Below the pieces are notes generated by a model. It saw nothing but the letters and a program-made list of their open reading frames with translations. It ran no database searches and was not told where the DNA came from. From Burkholderiales bacterium (GTDB lineage: Bacteria; Pseudomonadota; Gammaproteobacteria; Burkholderiales; Burkholderiaceae_C), in assembly GCA_947462175.1 (NCBI GenBank), contig CANHOE010000160.1, positions 1 through 6,421 on the forward strand: DNA of 6,421 bases, given 5' to 3'. Positions 4,396 through 6,421 of this stretch are shown in pieces. Positions within the stretch are counted from its first letter, which is position 1. Each line of letters opens with the position of its first letter. The position numbers and the translations under genes were made by a program.

Positions 4396-6421
4396 ATGAC
4401 AGAACTCAAGAACGTCGAGCAGGAGCTGCGCCGCTTTCACACGCGGCTGCTCGCGGCCGCGATGTTCGTGCTGCTGTGCTTCGGCCTGCTGGCCTTTCGC
4501 CTGACGCATCTGCAGGTGGTCAAGCACGAAGAGCTGAGCGTTCGTGCCGAGAACAACCGCATTGCCGTGGTGCCGATCGTCCCGAATCGCGGGCTGATCG
4601 TCGATCGCAACGGCGTCGTGCTGGCCGACAACTACTCGGCCTACACGCTGGAGCTGATGCCGTCGCGCATCAACGACCTCGACGCCACGATCAACCAGCT
4701 GGCCGAGGTGATCGACATCTTGCCCCGCGACCGCAAGCGGTTCAAGCGGCTGATGGACGAGAGCAAGAATTTCGAGTCACTGCCGATCCGCACCAAGCTC
4801 ACCGACGAGGAAGTGGCCCGCTTTACTGCGCAGCGCTACCGTTTTCCGGGTGTCGAGGTGAAGGCCAGGCTGTTTCGAAATTACCCGCTGGGCGAGGTGG
4901 GCAGCCATCTGCTGGGCTACATCGGGCGCATCAACCAGGCTGAAAAGGAAGTCATCGACGAGTCGGATGACGCGCCCAATTATCGCGGCACCGAGTACAT
5001 CGGAAAGCTCGGCATCGAGCAGAGTTACGAGGCCGACCTGCATGGCACCACCGGGTTCGAGGAAGTGGAAACCAGTGCGGCTGGTCGGGCAGTGCGGCGG
5101 CTGCACAGCAACCCGGCCACACCAGGCAACAAGGTGGTGCTGTCGATCGATATCCGGCTGCAGGCGTTGGTCGAATCCCTGTACGGCGACCGGCGCGGGG
5201 CGCTGGTCGCCATCGATCCGCGCAGCGGCGAGGTGCTCGCCTTCGTCAGCAAGCCCACCTTCGACCCTAACCTGTTTGTCGACGGGATCGACAGCGAGAG
5301 CTGGAAGGAACTCAATGAGTCGCCGGACAAGCCGCTGCTGAACCGAGCGCTGCGCGGCACCTACCCACCGGGATCGACCTACAAGCCTTTCATGGCGATG
5401 GCGGCGCTGAATGCCAACAAGCGCTCACCCAGCACCTTGATCAACGACACCGGGGCGTTCATTTTTGGAGGCCACCGCTACGGCAGTCCGGAGAACGAGC
5501 GCGGCGGCATCATGGACATGCGCCGTGCCATCGTCGAATCGAGCAATGTGTATTTCTACACGCTGGCCAACGAGATGGGCGTGGACCTGATCCACGACGA
5601 GCTGTCGCCGTTCGGTTTTGGCCGCAAGACCGGCATCGATGTCGAGGGCGAGGTCTCGGGCCTGCTGCCTTCGACCCACTGGAAGCGGCGCGCCTACAAG
5701 CGGGCCGATCAACAGAAGTGGTATGCCGGCGAAACGATTTCGCTGGGCATCGGCCAGGGCTACAACAGTTTCACGATGCTGCAGCTGGCCACGGCGATGG
5801 CCACGCTCGTGTCAGGTGGTCAGCGCTACGAGCCGCGGCTGGTGCGTCGGATCGACGATGTGCTCACGGGGGACCAGCGGCAGATTTCAGCCCACGCGAT
5901 CCCGCCGATCGGTCTGAAGCCGGAGCAGGTGGCGGTGATCCGCGAGGCCATGCATGGCGTGACCATCTCCGGCACGTCGACACGGGTGTTCGCTGGCGCC
6001 GGCTACCAGAGCGGCGGCAAGACCGGCACGGCGCAGGCGGTGGGCCTGAAGCAGAACGAAAAATACAGTGCGAATCGGGTTGAGGAGCGCTTGCGCGATC
6101 ACGCGTTGTACGTTGCCTTCGCACCAGTGGAGAACCCGCAGATCGCGGTTGCAGTGATCGTCGAGAACGCCGGTTGGGGTGCTGGCGCTGCGGCGCCGAT
6201 AGCGCGCAGGCTGTTCGATTACGTGCTGCTGGGCCAGGTGCCCAGCGAAGAGGACATCGTCGCCACGCGTGCCGGCACCTCGGCTGCGCCGGTCGGCACG
6301 CCGCGGCACATCCAGGATCTGGTGCTGCCCGGCAACCCAGCGCTGCCCGCGATGGCGGCCGTGCCTGCCAGTGCAGCCGCAGCGTCTGCACCCGCCTCAG
6401 CCGATGACGTGGCGGCCACAC
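4396..6421 (+). CDS. mrdA: Peptidoglycan D,D-transpeptidase PBP2, 3'-truncated by window edge
   Basis: PBP2 is the class B penicillin-binding protein of the elongasome; it cross-links nascent glycan made by RodA during side-wall growth. The frame runs 675 codons to the window end without a stop. It shows a short cytoplasmic start, a signal-anchor helix at about 18-36, the pedestal-domain motif NRGLIVDRNGVVLADN (64-79) and NYPLGEVGSHLLGYIGRIN (162-180). The transpeptidase domain has all three active-site motifs: SxxK with Ser327 and Lys330 in PPGSTYKPF, SxN at Ser382-Asn384 (ESSNVYFY), and KTG at 542-544 (GGKTGTAQ). ISLGIGQGYNSFTMLQLA (448-465) is also typical. From about 647 the chain is an Ala/Pro-rich tail, already longer than the 633-residue E. 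coli protein. The usual zinc-site Cys and His seem to be missing (see findings). ATG 4396 lies 13 bases after mreD, with only a GAG directly before it; the next ATG falls within the anchor helix. rodA is expected downstream. Confidence 0.98.
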   Translation, partial: MTELKNVEQELRRFHTRLLAAAMFVLLCFGLLAFRLTHLQVVKHEELSVRAENNRIAVVPIVPNRGLIVDRNGVVLADNYSAYTLELMPSRINDLDATINQLAEVIDILPRDRKRFKRLMDESKNFESLPIRTKLTDEEVARFTAQRYRFPGVEVKARLFRNYPLGEVGSHLLGYIGRINQAEKEVIDESDDAPNYRGTEYIGKLGIEQSYEADLHGTTGFEEVETSAAGRAVRRLHSNPATPGNKVVLSIDIRLQALVESLYGDRRGALVAIDPRSGEVLAFVSKPTFDPNLFVDGIDSESWKELNESPDKPLLNRALRGTYPPGSTYKPFMAMAALNANKRSPSTLINDTGAFIFGGHRYGSPENERGGIMDMRRAIVESSNVYFYTLANEMGVDLIHDELSPFGFGRKTGIDVEGEVSGLLPSTHWKRRAYKRADQQKWYAGETISLGIGQGYNSFTMLQLATAMATLVSGGQRYEPRLVRRIDDVLTGDQRQISAHAIPPIGLKPEQVAVIREAMHGVTISGTSTRVFAGAGYQSGGKTGTAQAVGLKQNEKYSANRVEERLRDHALYVAFAPVENPQIAVAVIVENAGWGAGAAAPIARRLFDYVLLGQVPSEEDIVATRAGTSAAPVGTPRHIQDLVLPGNPALPAMAAVPASAAAASAPASADDVAAT

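Overview
The window is GC-rich, roughly two-thirds G+C by eye, with the codon use expected of such a genome. It carries two divergent blocks of core housekeeping genes. Protein wording and gene order point to a betaproteobacterium of the order Burkholderiales: gatCAB runs away from mreBCD-mrdA, MreB is nearly invariant with the N terminus MFGSFRRYFSTDLAIDLGTA, and PBP2 reads ESSNVYFYTLANEMG. A member near the Comamonadaceae or the Leptothrix/Rubrivivax group is plausible. That placement rests on recognition, not on a search.

Left part, minus strand (1-1572): gatC, then gatA, overlapping by 4 bases (ATGA). gatA leaves the window after 425 codons, so about 60-75 C-terminal residues are missing. 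gatB is expected next, beyond position 1. Together these genes make the GatCAB amidotransferase, which converts Glu-tRNA(Gln) and/or Asp-tRNA(Asn) to the correctly charged form.

Middle (1573-1868): a 296-base divergent intergenic region with no gene I can support. It must hold the start signals of both operons. It contains a consensus -35-like TTGACA inside an 11-base inverted repeat on the gatC side. On the mreB side there is a 19-base pure pyrimidine run abutting a perfect 12-base palindrome, then a possible 7-bp hairpin just before mreB.

Right part, plus strand (1869-6421): mreB, mreC, mreD and mrdA (PBP2), packed with gaps of +1, -4 and +13 bases, clearly one operon. They form the elongasome (Rod complex). 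MreB filaments on the inner membrane face organise MreC and MreD, which activate the PBP2 transpeptidase (and its partner RodA, expected just downstream) for lateral wall synthesis and rod shape. mrdA is cut by the window end after 675 codons, within an Ala-rich tail.

I read both truncated frames (gatA and mrdA) codon by codon and found no frameshift or internal stop. I saw no mobile element, CRISPR array, tRNA, rRNA or terminator. I do not see an undescribed system here. The points most worth a second look are the structured intergenic region and an apparent loss of the zinc-site residues in PBP2.
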